Part shown: piece after piece, positions 46,212 to 56,060 of the stretch
Position numbering within the stretch: position 1 is the stretch's first letter
Layout: each line of letters starts with the position of its first letter
DNA from: Nodularia sp. NIES-3585
GTDB taxonomy: Bacteria; Cyanobacteriota; Cyanobacteriia; Cyanobacteriales; Nostocaceae
Assembly (NCBI RefSeq): GCF_002218065.1
Contig: NZ_BDUB01000001.1
Span: 4,311,118 to 4,375,117, forward strand
DNA length: 64,000 nt
Reading direction: 5' to 3'
Program-made: the position numbers and the translations under genes
Notes under the pieces: model-generated
The model's input: the letters and a program-made list of their open reading frames with translations, nothing else
The model's database searches: none
What the model was told of the DNA's origin: nothing

Positions 46212-49151
46212 CTAATCCAACTGTCGCGCTACCAAGCGAGCAAATAGTCCCTCCTGTTTGACCAATTGATCATAATTCCCCACCTGCACTACGCGACCGG
46301 CTTCGACAACATAAATGCGATCAGCATTGCGAATTGTGCTGAGACGGTGGGCGATGACGATGCGAGTTGCATTCAGTTTATCTAAACTTTCAGTGACAAT
46401 AGCTTGGGTTTGATTATCCAGCGCACTAGTGGCTTCATCCATCAGGAGAATTTTCGGTTTTAAAACTAGCGATCGCGCAATTAACAGTCTTTGTCTTTGT
46501 CCCCCAGAAAGATTGGTTCCGCCTTCACTGATTACGGTGTGCATTCCCATAGGCATAGCTTGAATGTCTGCGTCAAATCCTGCCATCCGGGCTGCTTCCC
46601 AGGTTTCATCTAAGGTGACTAAAGCCCCAGATGTAATACTCTCCAAAATTGGGGCTGAGGAAATGCGGACATTTTGCAGTACTACACCTAATTGTCGTCG
46701 TACTGCTGGCATATCAAGTCCGCCTAAATCTTGTCCGTCGTAATAAACGGTTCCGCTAGAGGGAGACTCAAAGCCCAACAACAAGCGAAATACTGTAGAC
46801 TTACCACTGCCACTGGGTCCGACTATAGCGATAAATTCTCCTGGTTCGGCATGGATGCTGAGGTCATCAAGGGTGAGTGGTCCATCTTCGAGATACCGGA
46901 AAGTTACGTGTTCTAGGGAAATCCGCCCTGTTAATCGCCCTGGATCAGCTTTGCTGGGATCGGATTCTAGTTCTGTTTGTACAATTGGTTTTGCTCTTTC
47001 CCACAGAGGAATGATTCCTAAAATATCAGTGATGGTGTTGCTAATCTCTGTGGCACTACTAATAAAAATACCAAAAGCCGCATTAAAGGCCAAAAATGTC
47101 CCTGCGGTAAGTCCGCTAGGGGTTCTCTGCACTGCCGCCATCTGAATAAATAGAATGGCAAACCAAAATATCAGTATGGAACTGACGACGGACAGCGCTT
47201 CATGAAAAACTGTCAGACTATCATTAATGCCTTTGATTCTTGATTGTAACTTTGTGCGATCGCTATACTTTTTCGCCCAAGCTGCAAATCCTCGTTCTTC
47301 AGCCGCCGCCACACGCAGTTTGGCTACGCCGTTGATTAGTTCTACTGTCAGTCCATCAATTTCTCCATCTAATTCCTCTTGTTTTCGTTGTTTGGAGATT
47401 AACAGGCGACTGGAAATGACGGTGACGATTACTACTAAAATGGACAGACCAACACCTACCAATGTCAGCTTCCAGCTATAGAATAACATCAGCCCTAAGT
47501 TGAGCAGAGCGAAGACTCCGGTTAAGAGTGTGCGTTGGGTCGAGCCACTCAATTGACTGCGAATTTCACTGACTGCGAGGAGACGACTAACGAGATCGCC
47601 AGATGCATACTGCCGAAAAAAGGTGGGACTTAATTTGAGTATCCGATCCCATAAAGCTGGTTGCAGAGAAGCATCGGCTGCACTTTCGACTCTTAAGCTA
47701 ATAATCTGCTGTGCCAATTCAAAAGTGGCTTTTCCGAAAGCCGCCGCAAATAAAGCTAGTCCCAGTTGGAATAATAAAGAGCGATCGCTGTCGGGAATCG
47801 CATCGTTAACTAAGATGGCGGTGGCTTGGGGGGTGACCATACCTAACAGCGATGCCAAAATACCTAATATGAATATCCCGGCTACATCTTTTTCATAGCC
47901 TTTGATGCCAAAACGGAAAATATCTATGGCGTTAGTGACTATTTGTGGTAATGGTCGATAAAATACGTAGGCGAATGGCTTAATGTTGGCTATAACTTGG
48001 GCATCGACTGGAGTTCGAGTCAAAGTTTGAGCATCGAATAGAAGATAACCATGCTTTTGATCTGGCAATAAAGCCACTGGTTGGTTAGCTTTAGTGTAGG
48101 CTAACAAAGCGTCATGTTCTTGTTGCCACCAGTCACCTGTGAGTAAGACTCGGCGAGTTCGGCATTGGGAAGCTCGCGCGATCGCCTCTAGAGGATTTAG
48201 AACCCGATCCAGGTCTTCCGATTGTGCTGGGGGTCGAATGCTAATTCCCATGTATCTACCTATAGCCCCAGCGGCAATCAGTAAAGGGGTTCCTTTTGGC
48301 AGAAATTCGGCTGTTTCCGGTTTTAACGCCGAAGTTAGCTCTCCCATGGAACTTTCGATGGTCAGGCGGTTGAATTCCTGCCTTTGTTGGAAAAGGCGAA
48401 ATTCCGAGGAAATCTGCTGCTGCTCTAAAAGATTAAAGAAGTGGAAAAAATAAGCGTGTAACAGAGCAAAACTTGCCGGTAGCTGTTCCACATTTTCTAG
48501 TTCTTGGGTGGGAGTAGTATAAACTTCAACGGCATTTTCGGCTTCCAACCAAGTACCGCCAATCAGAGGTATGGGGGGCGAAGAACTATCTAGGATCAGG
48601 TCTTCCATTCCTCGCCAGCGAGTCCTACCTTGTTGACATACTACCCACGAGATCATTTGTCCGCTCTTGCCATTGCTTGTGTTCGGGTGAGGCGGCACGA
48701 GGGTTTGTTCTTTGAGCAATGATATATAGTGAGTTCCGGCGGCAACGGTGCTGTTGGTTGGTGCGTGGGCGGCTGTGCGCTGGCCTCTCAACCATTTTCC
48801 TAAGTGATTATACCAGCCCTCAATCAGGGCGATCGCTTCCAAATTACGCTCTTTAACTTGCTCTACCAACTCCTCTAATGTCAATTCCAGCAGTTCAGTT
48901 TCTTCTAGTGCTACTGCTAAAATGCCTCTTAACTCTTTGTCTTTGCTGCTTGGTGCGAAAGTAGCTCCAAACAAGGCTTCTCCTGGACCGACGTTAAACA
49001 AAAAGCGGCGACTACCTTTAATCTGTGCGTTTTCCACTAAGATGCTATGCAAGACTAAAGAACCCGATTTCACGAACCAGATTGTCTGGGGGTCATTTAA
49101 GTGCAATGGTTCATTACTTTTAACGATGCGTCCTTGTCGAGCAATAATCAT
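46212..49151 (-). CDS. NHLP-type bacteriocin export ABC transporter (permease/ATPase, no peptidase domain)
   Basis: About 979 residues. An N-terminal cyclic-nucleotide-binding-like beta domain (NDPQTIWFVKSGSLVLHSI) lacks a C39 peptidase Cys motif. A central region of about 200 residues follows, then a six-helix ABC membrane domain (about 460-700). The ATPase has Walker A GPSGSGKST near 775, the signature LSGGQRQRLLIARS near 885, Walker B LLMDEATSALD, and an H-loop IVIAHRLST. This is the second exporter type of NHLP/Nif11-leader peptide systems; partners normally include a peptidase-containing exporter, not seen here. The ATG at 49151 (MIIARQG), with GAGG 6-9 bases upstream, is preferred over 49283. 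A family B element sits just upstream. Confidence 0.88.
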   Translation of the reverse strand: MIIARQGRIVKSNEPLHLNDPQTIWFVKSGSLVLHSILVENAQIKGSRRFLFNVGPGEALFGATFAPSSKDKELRGILAVALEETELLELTLEELVEQVKERNLEAIALIEGWYNHLGKWLRGQRTAAHAPTNSTVAAGTHYISLLKEQTLVPPHPNTSNGKSGQMISWVVCQQGRTRWRGMEDLILDSSSPPIPLIGGTWLEAENAVEVYTTPTQELENVEQLPASFALLHAYFFHFFNLLEQQQISSEFRLFQQRQEFNRLTIESSMGELTSALKPETAEFLPKGTPLLIAAGAIGRYMGISIRPPAQSEDLDRVLNPLEAIARASQCRTRRVLLTGDWWQQEHDALLAYTKANQPVALLPDQKHGYLLFDAQTLTRTPVDAQVIANIKPFAYVFYRPLPQIVTNAIDIFRFGIKGYEKDVAGIFILGILASLLGMVTPQATAILVNDAIPDSDRSLLFQLGLALFAAAFGKATFELAQQIISLRVESAADASLQPALWDRILKLSPTFFRQYASGDLVSRLLAVSEIRSQLSGSTQRTLLTGVFALLNLGLMLFYSWKLTLVGVGLSILVVIVTVISSRLLISKQRKQEELDGEIDGLTVELINGVAKLRVAAAEERGFAAWAKKYSDRTKLQSRIKGINDSLTVFHEALSVVSSILIFWFAILFIQMAAVQRTPSGLTAGTFLAFNAAFGIFISSATEISNTITDILGIIPLWERAKPIVQTELESDPSKADPGRLTGRISLEHVTFRYLEDGPLTLDDLSIHAEPGEFIAIVGPSGSGKSTVFRLLLGFESPSSGTVYYDGQDLGGLDMPAVRRQLGVVLQNVRISSAPILESITSGALVTLDETWEAARMAGFDADIQAMPMGMHTVISEGGTNLSGGQRQRLLIARSLVLKPKILLMDEATSALDNQTQAIVTESLDKLNATRIVIAHRLSTIRNADRIYVVEAGRVVQVGNYDQLVKQEGLFARLVARQLD

Positions 49152-49283
49152 AAAAACCTCGCGGGAGTTTGGAAACCGAGCATCTTGAGAGCTGGGGGGA
49201 AAAACTACACAGGACGCTAAAGCACGCCGTGAATAAATTTCAAAAATTTCAGGAAATAGAGATTTTCCTGTCCCCAGAGTCAT

Positions 49284-49444
49284 CTACGGTGTACACACAA
49301 GTCCAAAAACCTTTCATTTGGTCGGGTGCGTTATGGACTTGAGTCCTAACGCACCGAAATTTAGGATGGTGCGTTGCGCTACGCGACAACATACCCTAGG
49401 AACAGAGATTGAGGCTAATTCAATCATTTGTGTGTACACCGTAG
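49284..49444. mobile_element. Non-autonomous element family B, copy 2 (10-bp TSD)
   Basis: 161 bp with CTACGGTGTACACACAAGT on the left and its near-perfect complement on the right. It is flanked by an exact 10-bp duplication, CCAGAGTCAT. The interior (GTGCGTTATGGACTTGAGTCC...) is unlike copy 1, although the ends are the same. It lies in the 5' region of the exporter gene; on the minus strand the duplication contains an ATG. Confidence 0.85.
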
Positions 49445-49542
49445 CCAGAGTCATAAAAGAGCTTTATGGGCAGCATTAACGATGGTAAGTATTTTTAGGT
49501 AGTTTAAACCGTTACTGTAATACTTCTATGAAGTAGCCACAA

Positions 49543-50481
49543 TTATTGTCTATTTTGGGAAGTACAACAAGGCAATAGCGGCTCCTGAGCTACCGCTTCC
49601 AGGTCTACTGATTTCAATAAATCCACCCAATATTTTTGAACTTCGGAATCATTAGGACGCTCACGGCGTAAATTAACTAAAATACTGACAGTATTTTCCC
49701 ACAATCCAGCTGTTGCGTAAAGCATCGCCTGATCTAATGGTCGAGTTGTCTGCTCTATCTGGTAGGAAAGGTTTTCATCTTCTACGAACGCAATTTTCCC
49801 TTGTTGCTCCCAATCTTGATCACGATTACGAAAATCGCAAATCATCGAAAAACTCCAACTATATTCTTTTCCTGCTTTTAATGATGGTTGATCACTAGGT
49901 ATACTGACACTCACTATACCTCCTTGTTGAACAGATGGAAAAGTCTCTCTATACAAAGGTTTTAAACTTTGACCATCCCGCAACACAAATTCCAGTCCTT
50001 GTATTGGTTGAGCAGTTTTAGGAACGTAGAAAAAGAATGTGGGATGTTCTGATGTTGTTAGTTGCGCTTCGTTGTCTGTGGGTATCAGAGGAACGATATA
50101 CTGGCTATTCACGAAACACTTTCCCCAATTTCCCCTGGTTGCAGCGGATCTTCGTCTACCAGGTCTCCCCGGAACGAAGGTAATTAAACTGCTGCGTTGC
50201 TGAATGTAACTACTGACATTCCTGATTGCTGTTGTGGCATAGTGATCATCAGGACGTAGTTTCAGGGCTTGTTGAAAATATCCTAAAGCTCTGCGGTAAT
50301 TTCTTCGTGTAGTTTCTGTATAACCAAGTTGCATATATTGGTCATAAGTTGAACTTACCTGGGCTGTGTGAATCACCTGATCTATGGCTAAAACCTGAGT
50401 CTGACTGACAAAATCTAAGGATATACATAAGAAACCAACGAAGATAAAGCCTGTCCAAAGTTTATGTTTGATAGGGTACAT
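49543..50481 (-). CDS. DUF928 family exported protein with TPR-like segment
   Basis: 312 residues. A signal-like hydrophobic N-terminus (WTGFIFVGFLCISLDFVSQTQVLA) is followed by a TPR-like helix pair (YMQLGYTETTRRNYRRALGYFQQAL). The DUF928 region comes next, with Cys-containing NWGKCFVNSQYIVPLIP, ISEHPTFFFYVP-like strands and AGKEYSWSFSMICDF. DUF928 genes often accompany CHASE2 proteins in cyanobacteria, as here, and are predicted to act in the cell envelope. The function is unknown. Confidence 0.85.
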   Translation of the reverse strand: MYPIKHKLWTGFIFVGFLCISLDFVSQTQVLAIDQVIHTAQVSSTYDQYMQLGYTETTRRNYRRALGYFQQALKLRPDDHYATTAIRNVSSYIQQRSSLITFVPGRPGRRRSAATRGNWGKCFVNSQYIVPLIPTDNEAQLTTSEHPTFFFYVPKTAQPIQGLEFVLRDGQSLKPLYRETFPSVQQGGIVSVSIPSDQPSLKAGKEYSWSFSMICDFRNRDQDWEQQGKIAFVEDENLSYQIEQTTRPLDQAMLYATAGLWENTVSILVNLRRERPNDSEVQKYWVDLLKSVDLEAVAQEPLLPCCTSQNRQ

Positions 50482-50822
50482 ACTTATTTTCCATAAAGAG
50501 TATTATTAATTACACAAGTATTGTCTACTATTTATGACAGCATCTTTATTAATTTAACCACCGAGTATAATACGTAATTATTGACCTTTATGTTCCGACT
50601 TTTAACTTTTGCTCTCCTGATCAAGGATGAGTGAAAACCCCTTGGGAATTACACCTACAGGGATGAAAACGACACAATAGCCTGTGTTTCTATCTAAGTG
50701 TGGTAAAATAATTTAAACTATAAGTAGCAGTATTGACTGCAAATTAAATCGTCCTCAATTTAAATCCCAGTGTATTCACGGCAGTTGATGTCAATTCAAT
50801 CAAGATGATAAATCTATAAATT
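50482..50822. other. Divergent intergenic region
   Basis: An AT-rich spacer between the DUF928 gene and the NB-ARC/WD40 gene. No repeat or RNA gene was found. An ATAAATCTATAAATT tract precedes the NB-ARC start, which has no clear Shine-Dalgarno. Confidence 0.4.
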
Positions 50823-53800
50823 ATGGACATTCAACAAGCCTTAGTCTTTGTTGACACCTTGATATTTGAGAACACAGGTAAGCATCTGAGCGATTTGCAA
50901 AGGCGGGTTCTGCATTCGTTTTGGTCAAATCCTCACCTACGTTACGATGACATCGCTAAAACATACGGTTATTCAGTTAATTACCTCAAGCAAGATATTG
51001 GACCGAAGTTATGGCAGCTTCTATCGGAGAGTTGTGGTGAAAAAGTCAGTAAAAGCAATTTTCGCTCGGCTTTAGAAAGAAGTTGGCATCAAGCAGATAT
51101 AAGTCAAGTTGTTGCAGAAAATTTACCCCTGACAACCGCTACACAGAAGGCGATCTCAAACCAAGAATCATCATGGACAGATGTGATTAACACTCCTCTT
51201 CTCAAGGTGACAAGATACCAAGATTGGGGAGATGCGCCTGATGTTTCCGTTTTCTATCATCGCACTCAAGAATTAGCTACCCTAGAACAATGGATAGTGA
51301 ATGATGGTTGTCGTTTGGTGGTCTTGCGAGGAATGGGAGGAATCGGTAAAACCCATCTCAGCGTCAAGTTAGCCGAACAAATTCAAAATCATTTTGAATG
51401 TTTGATTTGGCGATCGCTAGTTTCAGCGCCTCCTTTACAACAATTAACACGCGATCTCCTGAAGTTGTTGACCCAAGGAGAAGAAAACAATTTACCCATC
51501 AGACTAGAAGAGCAAATTTCTACTCTGATGCAAATTTTGAAAACAAAACGATGTTTATTGATCCTAGATAATGCGGAATCAATTTTGAGAAGTGGTGTTT
51601 TAGCAGGTCAATATCAACAAGGTTACGAAAACTACAGAACATTTTTTCAAGGTTTAGGACAACGCCAGCATAACAGTTGCTTACTCTTGACTACGCGAGA
51701 GAAACCTCAAGAAATTAGTTTCATGCAAGGAGAAACATTGCCTGTTCGCTCTTTCAAGTTAGGAGGATTAACTCTTCAAGCAGCACAGCAACTTTTACAA
51801 GTAAAGGGATGTTTCTTAGAATCGGAATCATGCTTGCAGGAATTTATCAAAAAATATAGTGGTAATCCTTTAGCTTTAAAAATTATCTCGGCAATTGCCA
51901 AGGATTTATATAATGGTAATATTTCCGAGCTTCTCAAAAGTACATTGTTCATACCAGGAGAAATTAACGAGGTACTGGAACAACAGTTTAACCGCTTACC
52001 TGTTTCAGAAAAGAAATTTTTATACTGGTTAACTCTTGAACAAGAACAATTTGATGAAAGTGCTTTGAAGGCAGGGGATATTCCCGAAATACCTCCTCAA
52101 ATCATCAGTGAAACTATTCGTTCACTATTGCATCGTTCTCTTTTGGAGAAGAAACAGAAAAAGTTCTTTTTACAGCCTGTTGTCAGAGAATATTTGCAAA
52201 ACAAGATAATTGAGGAAATTCTGGAAGAGATAGAGAGCGAAAATATATTTTTATGCAACCAATACCCGTTATTAAAATCAGAAGCAAAAGAGTATATTAG
52301 ACAAGGACAGATTCAGCTATTTATCCAACCTTTAGCGGATAGGCTGTACACTTTGTATAAAAGTCTCAATCAAATTGAAATTAAGTTTAAAAGAATTCTG
52401 GTAAGCCTGCGAGAGAAGACATCCTTAGAACCGGGATACGCGGCTGGCAATATCATTAATATTTTATCTCAATTGCAAGTCAAACTGACTGGCTATGACT
52501 TTTCTGATTTAAATGTTTGGTCTGGTTGTTTACAAAAAATCAATTTACAAAATGTTAACTTTACTCGTGCTGATTTGAGCAAATCTGTATTTGCTAAACA
52601 GTTAACTAGCATTTTATCTTTAGCCTTTAGTGACAATGGCAGATTACTGGCGACGGGAGATGTGAATGGGGAAATTCACCTATGGGAAATTGACAGTGGT
52701 CAGGCAGTTCTCAGATGTATTGGACACGCAGGTTGGGTACATTCGATTAGTTTTAGTCCCGATGGCAAAATGCTGTGTAGTGCTAGCAGCGATCATACTG
52801 TGAAATTATGGGACGTGTTTGACGGCAGTTGTCTGAAAACCCTCACAGGACATCATCAGCGAGTGCGTTCGGCTGCCTTTAGTCCTGATGGCAGGATGAT
52901 TGCCAGTGGTAGCAGTGATGCCACAATCAGACTGTGGGATACGAACAGTGGTAAATGTTTGAAGGTTCTGTCAGGACACGATAGTTTTATTTGGTCTGTG
53001 GCATTCTCCCCTGATGGCAAGATGATTGCTAGCGGCAGTGAAGATCAGAGTATTAAACTTTGGAATGTGAAGACGGGTGAATGTTCGCAAACCTTATCAG
53101 GACATCACAGTTGGGTGCGGGCGATCGCCTTTAGTCCCGATGGTAAACTGCTAGCAAGTGGTAGTGGCGATCGCACACTCAAAATTTGGGAAACTAGTAC
53201 TGGCAAATGTTTGAGAACATTCACAGGACATACCCAAAGATTGCGATCAGTCGCATTTAGTCCAGATGGTAAGCTTGTAGCAAGTGGTAGTGGCGATCGC
53301 ACAGTCAGACTTTGGAGTATTGCAGATGGACAATGCCTGAAAAACCTACACGGCCATCACAGTCTCCTCACCTCAGTTGCCTTTAGTCCCAATGGCACAA
53401 TCCTCGCCACGGCTGCGGAAGATCGCTCTGTACGACTGTGGGAAGTCAGTACAGGTAGCTGTATCGATATTTGGCAAGGTTACGGTGGTTGGGTTCAATC
53501 AGTAGCCTTCAGTCCCGATGGCAAAACCTTAGCCAGTGGTACTGAAGATAAAACCGTCCGATTGTGGAATCTGGAAAAAACTCAATCTTTAAAAACGCTA
53601 CCCGATTCTCTGGTCTTAGAAGGACATCGCGGTTGGGTCTGTTCTGTCGCCTTCAGTCCTGATGGCAAACACCTAGCTAGTGGCAGCAGTGACTATAATA
53701 TCAAGCTTTGGGATGTCAATACGAGTCAATGCTTGAAGACATTACAGGGCCATAAACGTTCGATTAGTTCGGTAGTCTTTAGCCCCAATGGACTGACACT

Positions 53801-54473
53801 AGCCAGTTGCAGTGGCGACTACACTCTGAAATTATGGGATATCATTACCGGCAACTGTCTGAAAACTTTAGAAGGACACCAGGGTTGGCTCTGGTCTGTT
53901 CAATTTAGTCCTGATGGAGTTACCTTAGCAAGTGCTTCAGAAGACAAAACCATTAAACTGTGGGATATTGCCACGGGTAACTGTATCAACACACTTGTGG
54001 GACATAGTAGCTGGGTACAAGCAATCTTTTTTAGCCCTGATGGCAAACTTTTAGCCAGTGCAAGTTGTGATTGTACAATTCGTTTATGGGATGTCGTTAC
54101 AGGACAATGTTTAAAAACCTTACGCGGACATACCAGTTGGGTACAGTCAGTAGCATTTAGTCCTCAAGGAGAAATCTTAGCTAGTGGTAGTTGCGACCAA
54201 ACCGTGAAGTTTTGGAACCTGAATACAAGTGAATGTCAGCACACAATACCAGCTCATCAAAGTTGGGTGTGGTCTGTGGCGTTTAGTCCCGATGGGCAGA
54301 TTCTAGTCAGTGGCGGACAAGATGAAACCATCCGACTCTGGGATGTTCAAACAAGAAAATGTCTACAGATATTTAGAACAAAACGACCTTACGAAGGGAT
54401 GTGTATTAAAGGAGCCAAAGGTTTAACATCTGTGCAGCGAGAAGCCTTAAAATTTTTAGGCGCAGTGGATTAG
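50823..54473 (+). CDS. NB-ARC (STAND) ATPase with 14 WD40 repeats
   Basis: 1216 residues. The N-terminal 100 residues look like a winged helix (DLQRRVLHSFWSNPHLRYDDIAKTYGYS), a domain often seen in cyanobacterial NB-ARC proteins. The NB-ARC ATPase has P-loop RGMGGIGKTHLSVKL near 168, Walker B CLLILDNAES near 247, and GNPLALKIIS. A short pentapeptide-like section (LNVWSGCLQKINLQNVNF) precedes 14 WD40 repeats (about residues 593-1185), which would form two seven-blade propellers. STAND proteins are switches that oligomerise on sensing a ligand; some serve in antiphage defence or cell death. No nuclease or protease effector is fused here. Confidence 0.93.
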   Translation: MDIQQALVFVDTLIFENTGKHLSDLQRRVLHSFWSNPHLRYDDIAKTYGYSVNYLKQDIGPKLWQLLSESCGEKVSKSNFRSALERSWHQADISQVVAENLPLTTATQKAISNQESSWTDVINTPLLKVTRYQDWGDAPDVSVFYHRTQELATLEQWIVNDGCRLVVLRGMGGIGKTHLSVKLAEQIQNHFECLIWRSLVSAPPLQQLTRDLLKLLTQGEENNLPIRLEEQISTLMQILKTKRCLLILDNAESILRSGVLAGQYQQGYENYRTFFQGLGQRQHNSCLLLTTREKPQEISFMQGETLPVRSFKLGGLTLQAAQQLLQVKGCFLESESCLQEFIKKYSGNPLALKIISAIAKDLYNGNISELLKSTLFIPGEINEVLEQQFNRLPVSEKKFLYWLTLEQEQFDESALKAGDIPEIPPQIISETIRSLLHRSLLEKKQKKFFLQPVVREYLQNKIIEEILEEIESENIFLCNQYPLLKSEAKEYIRQGQIQLFIQPLADRLYTLYKSLNQIEIKFKRILVSLREKTSLEPGYAAGNIINILSQLQVKLTGYDFSDLNVWSGCLQKINLQNVNFTRADLSKSVFAKQLTSILSLAFSDNGRLLATGDVNGEIHLWEIDSGQAVLRCIGHAGWVHSISFSPDGKMLCSASSDHTVKLWDVFDGSCLKTLTGHHQRVRSAAFSPDGRMIASGSSDATIRLWDTNSGKCLKVLSGHDSFIWSVAFSPDGKMIASGSEDQSIKLWNVKTGECSQTLSGHHSWVRAIAFSPDGKLLASGSGDRTLKIWETSTGKCLRTFTGHTQRLRSVAFSPDGKLVASGSGDRTVRLWSIADGQCLKNLHGHHSLLTSVAFSPNGTILATAAEDRSVRLWEVSTGSCIDIWQGYGGWVQSVAFSPDGKTLASGTEDKTVRLWNLEKTQSLKTLPDSLVLEGHRGWVCSVAFSPDGKHLASGSSDYNIKLWDVNTSQCLKTLQGHKRSISSVVFSPNGLTLASCSGDYTLKLWDIITGNCLKTLEGHQGWLWSVQFSPDGVTLASASEDKTIKLWDIATGNCINTLVGHSSWVQAIFFSPDGKLLASASCDCTIRLWDVVTGQCLKTLRGHTSWVQSVAFSPQGEILASGSCDQTVKFWNLNTSECQHTIPAHQSWVWSVAFSPDGQILVSGGQDETIRLWDVQTRKCLQIFRTKRPYEGMCIKGAKGLTSVQREALKFLGAVD

Positions 54474-54497
54474 ACATCTGGTTATGCCTCCGGTACT

Positions 54498-55997
54498 CTA
54501 CGCTTTAGTGATACGTTCCTCATTAATTAATTCACTGGGCTGTTCCTGTATTTTTTGGTTTTTTTTCCGCTTGAGGAGAAGATTACCAATGGCAATCATC
54601 GGATTTTCATCTTCATTAAATGAGCCAGATGGTGACTGAGAATCTATCCATTTTGGTAATTCTTCATAAAGGTTATTACCAGCAATATAAGCCGAAGGAA
54701 ATCTTAATTCTAAAGGGTCTTTAGGCACAGACATTTCAGCAGCCACAATGCCTTGACGAGCGATCGCATAAATTTTATGAAATGTGCGATAATCGCCACT
54801 ACATATTAAATAGTCCCAATCTCGCTTTTTTTCAATTAATGCGTACAAACAAGAAGCAGTAATACAACTGTATAGATTAGCCAGTGGATTACGTCCTCTA
54901 AAGACTTGAATGTTTTCTTGTGAAAAGTCAACATACCATTTTTGACTGCCATCAACAAAAATAACTTCTAATTGATAAATTACTTGCCAATGACAGTGTT
55001 CTAAAAATACAGAGTTACGATGGTTGTTAATAAATTCAGGCAACTCATTTTCTATCTCTTGGACAATTTTTTCCTTCATGACTGGAAGGGGATAATTTTT
55101 AGGATTACAATCCACTAAAGGCGCACCCATTTTAATGGGAGCAAATTCTAAACATTCCCGATCATCAACAATAGTTCTCACATAATCGCAATCTTCCTGA
55201 GCAACTTGATAATTACCTGAATTAATACTCAGTGTATCCCCAGGGTCTAAAGTTAAGATATGATCATTAATTTCTGGAAATGCCAGTTTTAGATCGTGAC
55301 AAAAACGTTCTCTAGTGGTAGGAAAAACTACCTGATTTTGCCAAGCTGATTCATTGATGTATTTAAATCCATTCGCCCCAGGTATAATTGCTTTAGCTGC
55401 GATTAATCCAATTAAATAAAATAAGTGACTATAAAGGGAAAATGGGAAAGAAATATTTTGGTTATACTGATATTTTCCTTCTAGACTAACGTGCCAAGGC
55501 GTTAATAAAACATCGATTTGGGGATAATCTGCTCGAATTTTTTGAATTGTTTGTGGTGAAAAAAATGTATCCACTGCATTCCAAAATACCCCACTATCGT
55601 CGGAAAAAATCATGCCATATTCAGGCACGGGAATTTCTGAACGAGTTGTGACCATTTTAGTTGAGCCGACTTTGATTTTCTGAAAATCTCGTAGAGGATA
55701 AATTCGAGAATAACCAAGTTTTCTCAGACAATCTTCGATTAGTTTATCTCTAGGAATCAAGACATCAACTTTTTTATTAGGTAAAGATGCCAGAGTCCGA
55801 ATATCAAAATGATCGAAGTGCTGATGAGAAATAACTAAAAAATCAAATTCGGGAACTTTTTCGGCAAAAACTTCTCTTTTGGGACAACTTTCGTTCAAGC
55901 CTTCACAAAAAGGGTCCCAAAAAACCGGGTCCATTAACACCCGACAATCTTGAGTTTCTATAAACAGAGATGCATGACCAATAAGTTGAATTTTCAT
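54498..55997 (-). CDS. MBL-fold metallo-hydrolase, peptide-cluster gene
   Basis: 499 residues. The first 240 form a metallo-beta-lactamase fold: LIGHASLFIETQDCRVLMDPVF, HQHFDHFD metal motif near 58, and TPWHVSLEGKY near 167. The remaining 260 are unrelated to a known domain I can name, with a Cys-rich patch LFLEHCHWQV and NLYSCITASCLYAL. It most resembles UlaG-like hydrolases. It is the last gene of a minus-strand series that includes a second MBL protein and a Fe/2OG oxygenase, so a role in peptide modification or leader cleavage is possible but unproven. The start has AGGA 6-9 bases upstream. Confidence 0.78.
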   Translation of the reverse strand: MKIQLIGHASLFIETQDCRVLMDPVFWDPFCEGLNESCPKREVFAEKVPEFDFLVISHQHFDHFDIRTLASLPNKKVDVLIPRDKLIEDCLRKLGYSRIYPLRDFQKIKVGSTKMVTTRSEIPVPEYGMIFSDDSGVFWNAVDTFFSPQTIQKIRADYPQIDVLLTPWHVSLEGKYQYNQNISFPFSLYSHLFYLIGLIAAKAIIPGANGFKYINESAWQNQVVFPTTRERFCHDLKLAFPEINDHILTLDPGDTLSINSGNYQVAQEDCDYVRTIVDDRECLEFAPIKMGAPLVDCNPKNYPLPVMKEKIVQEIENELPEFINNHRNSVFLEHCHWQVIYQLEVIFVDGSQKWYVDFSQENIQVFRGRNPLANLYSCITASCLYALIEKKRDWDYLICSGDYRTFHKIYAIARQGIVAAEMSVPKDPLELRFPSAYIAGNNLYEELPKWIDSQSPSGSFNEDENPMIAIGNLLLKRKKNQKIQEQPSELINEERITKA

Positions 55998-56060
55998 TTA
56001 TTTTCCTGGCTCAATATCTAATTTTATAGGGGCAATTCCTATATTTTTAACTAGTGATTA

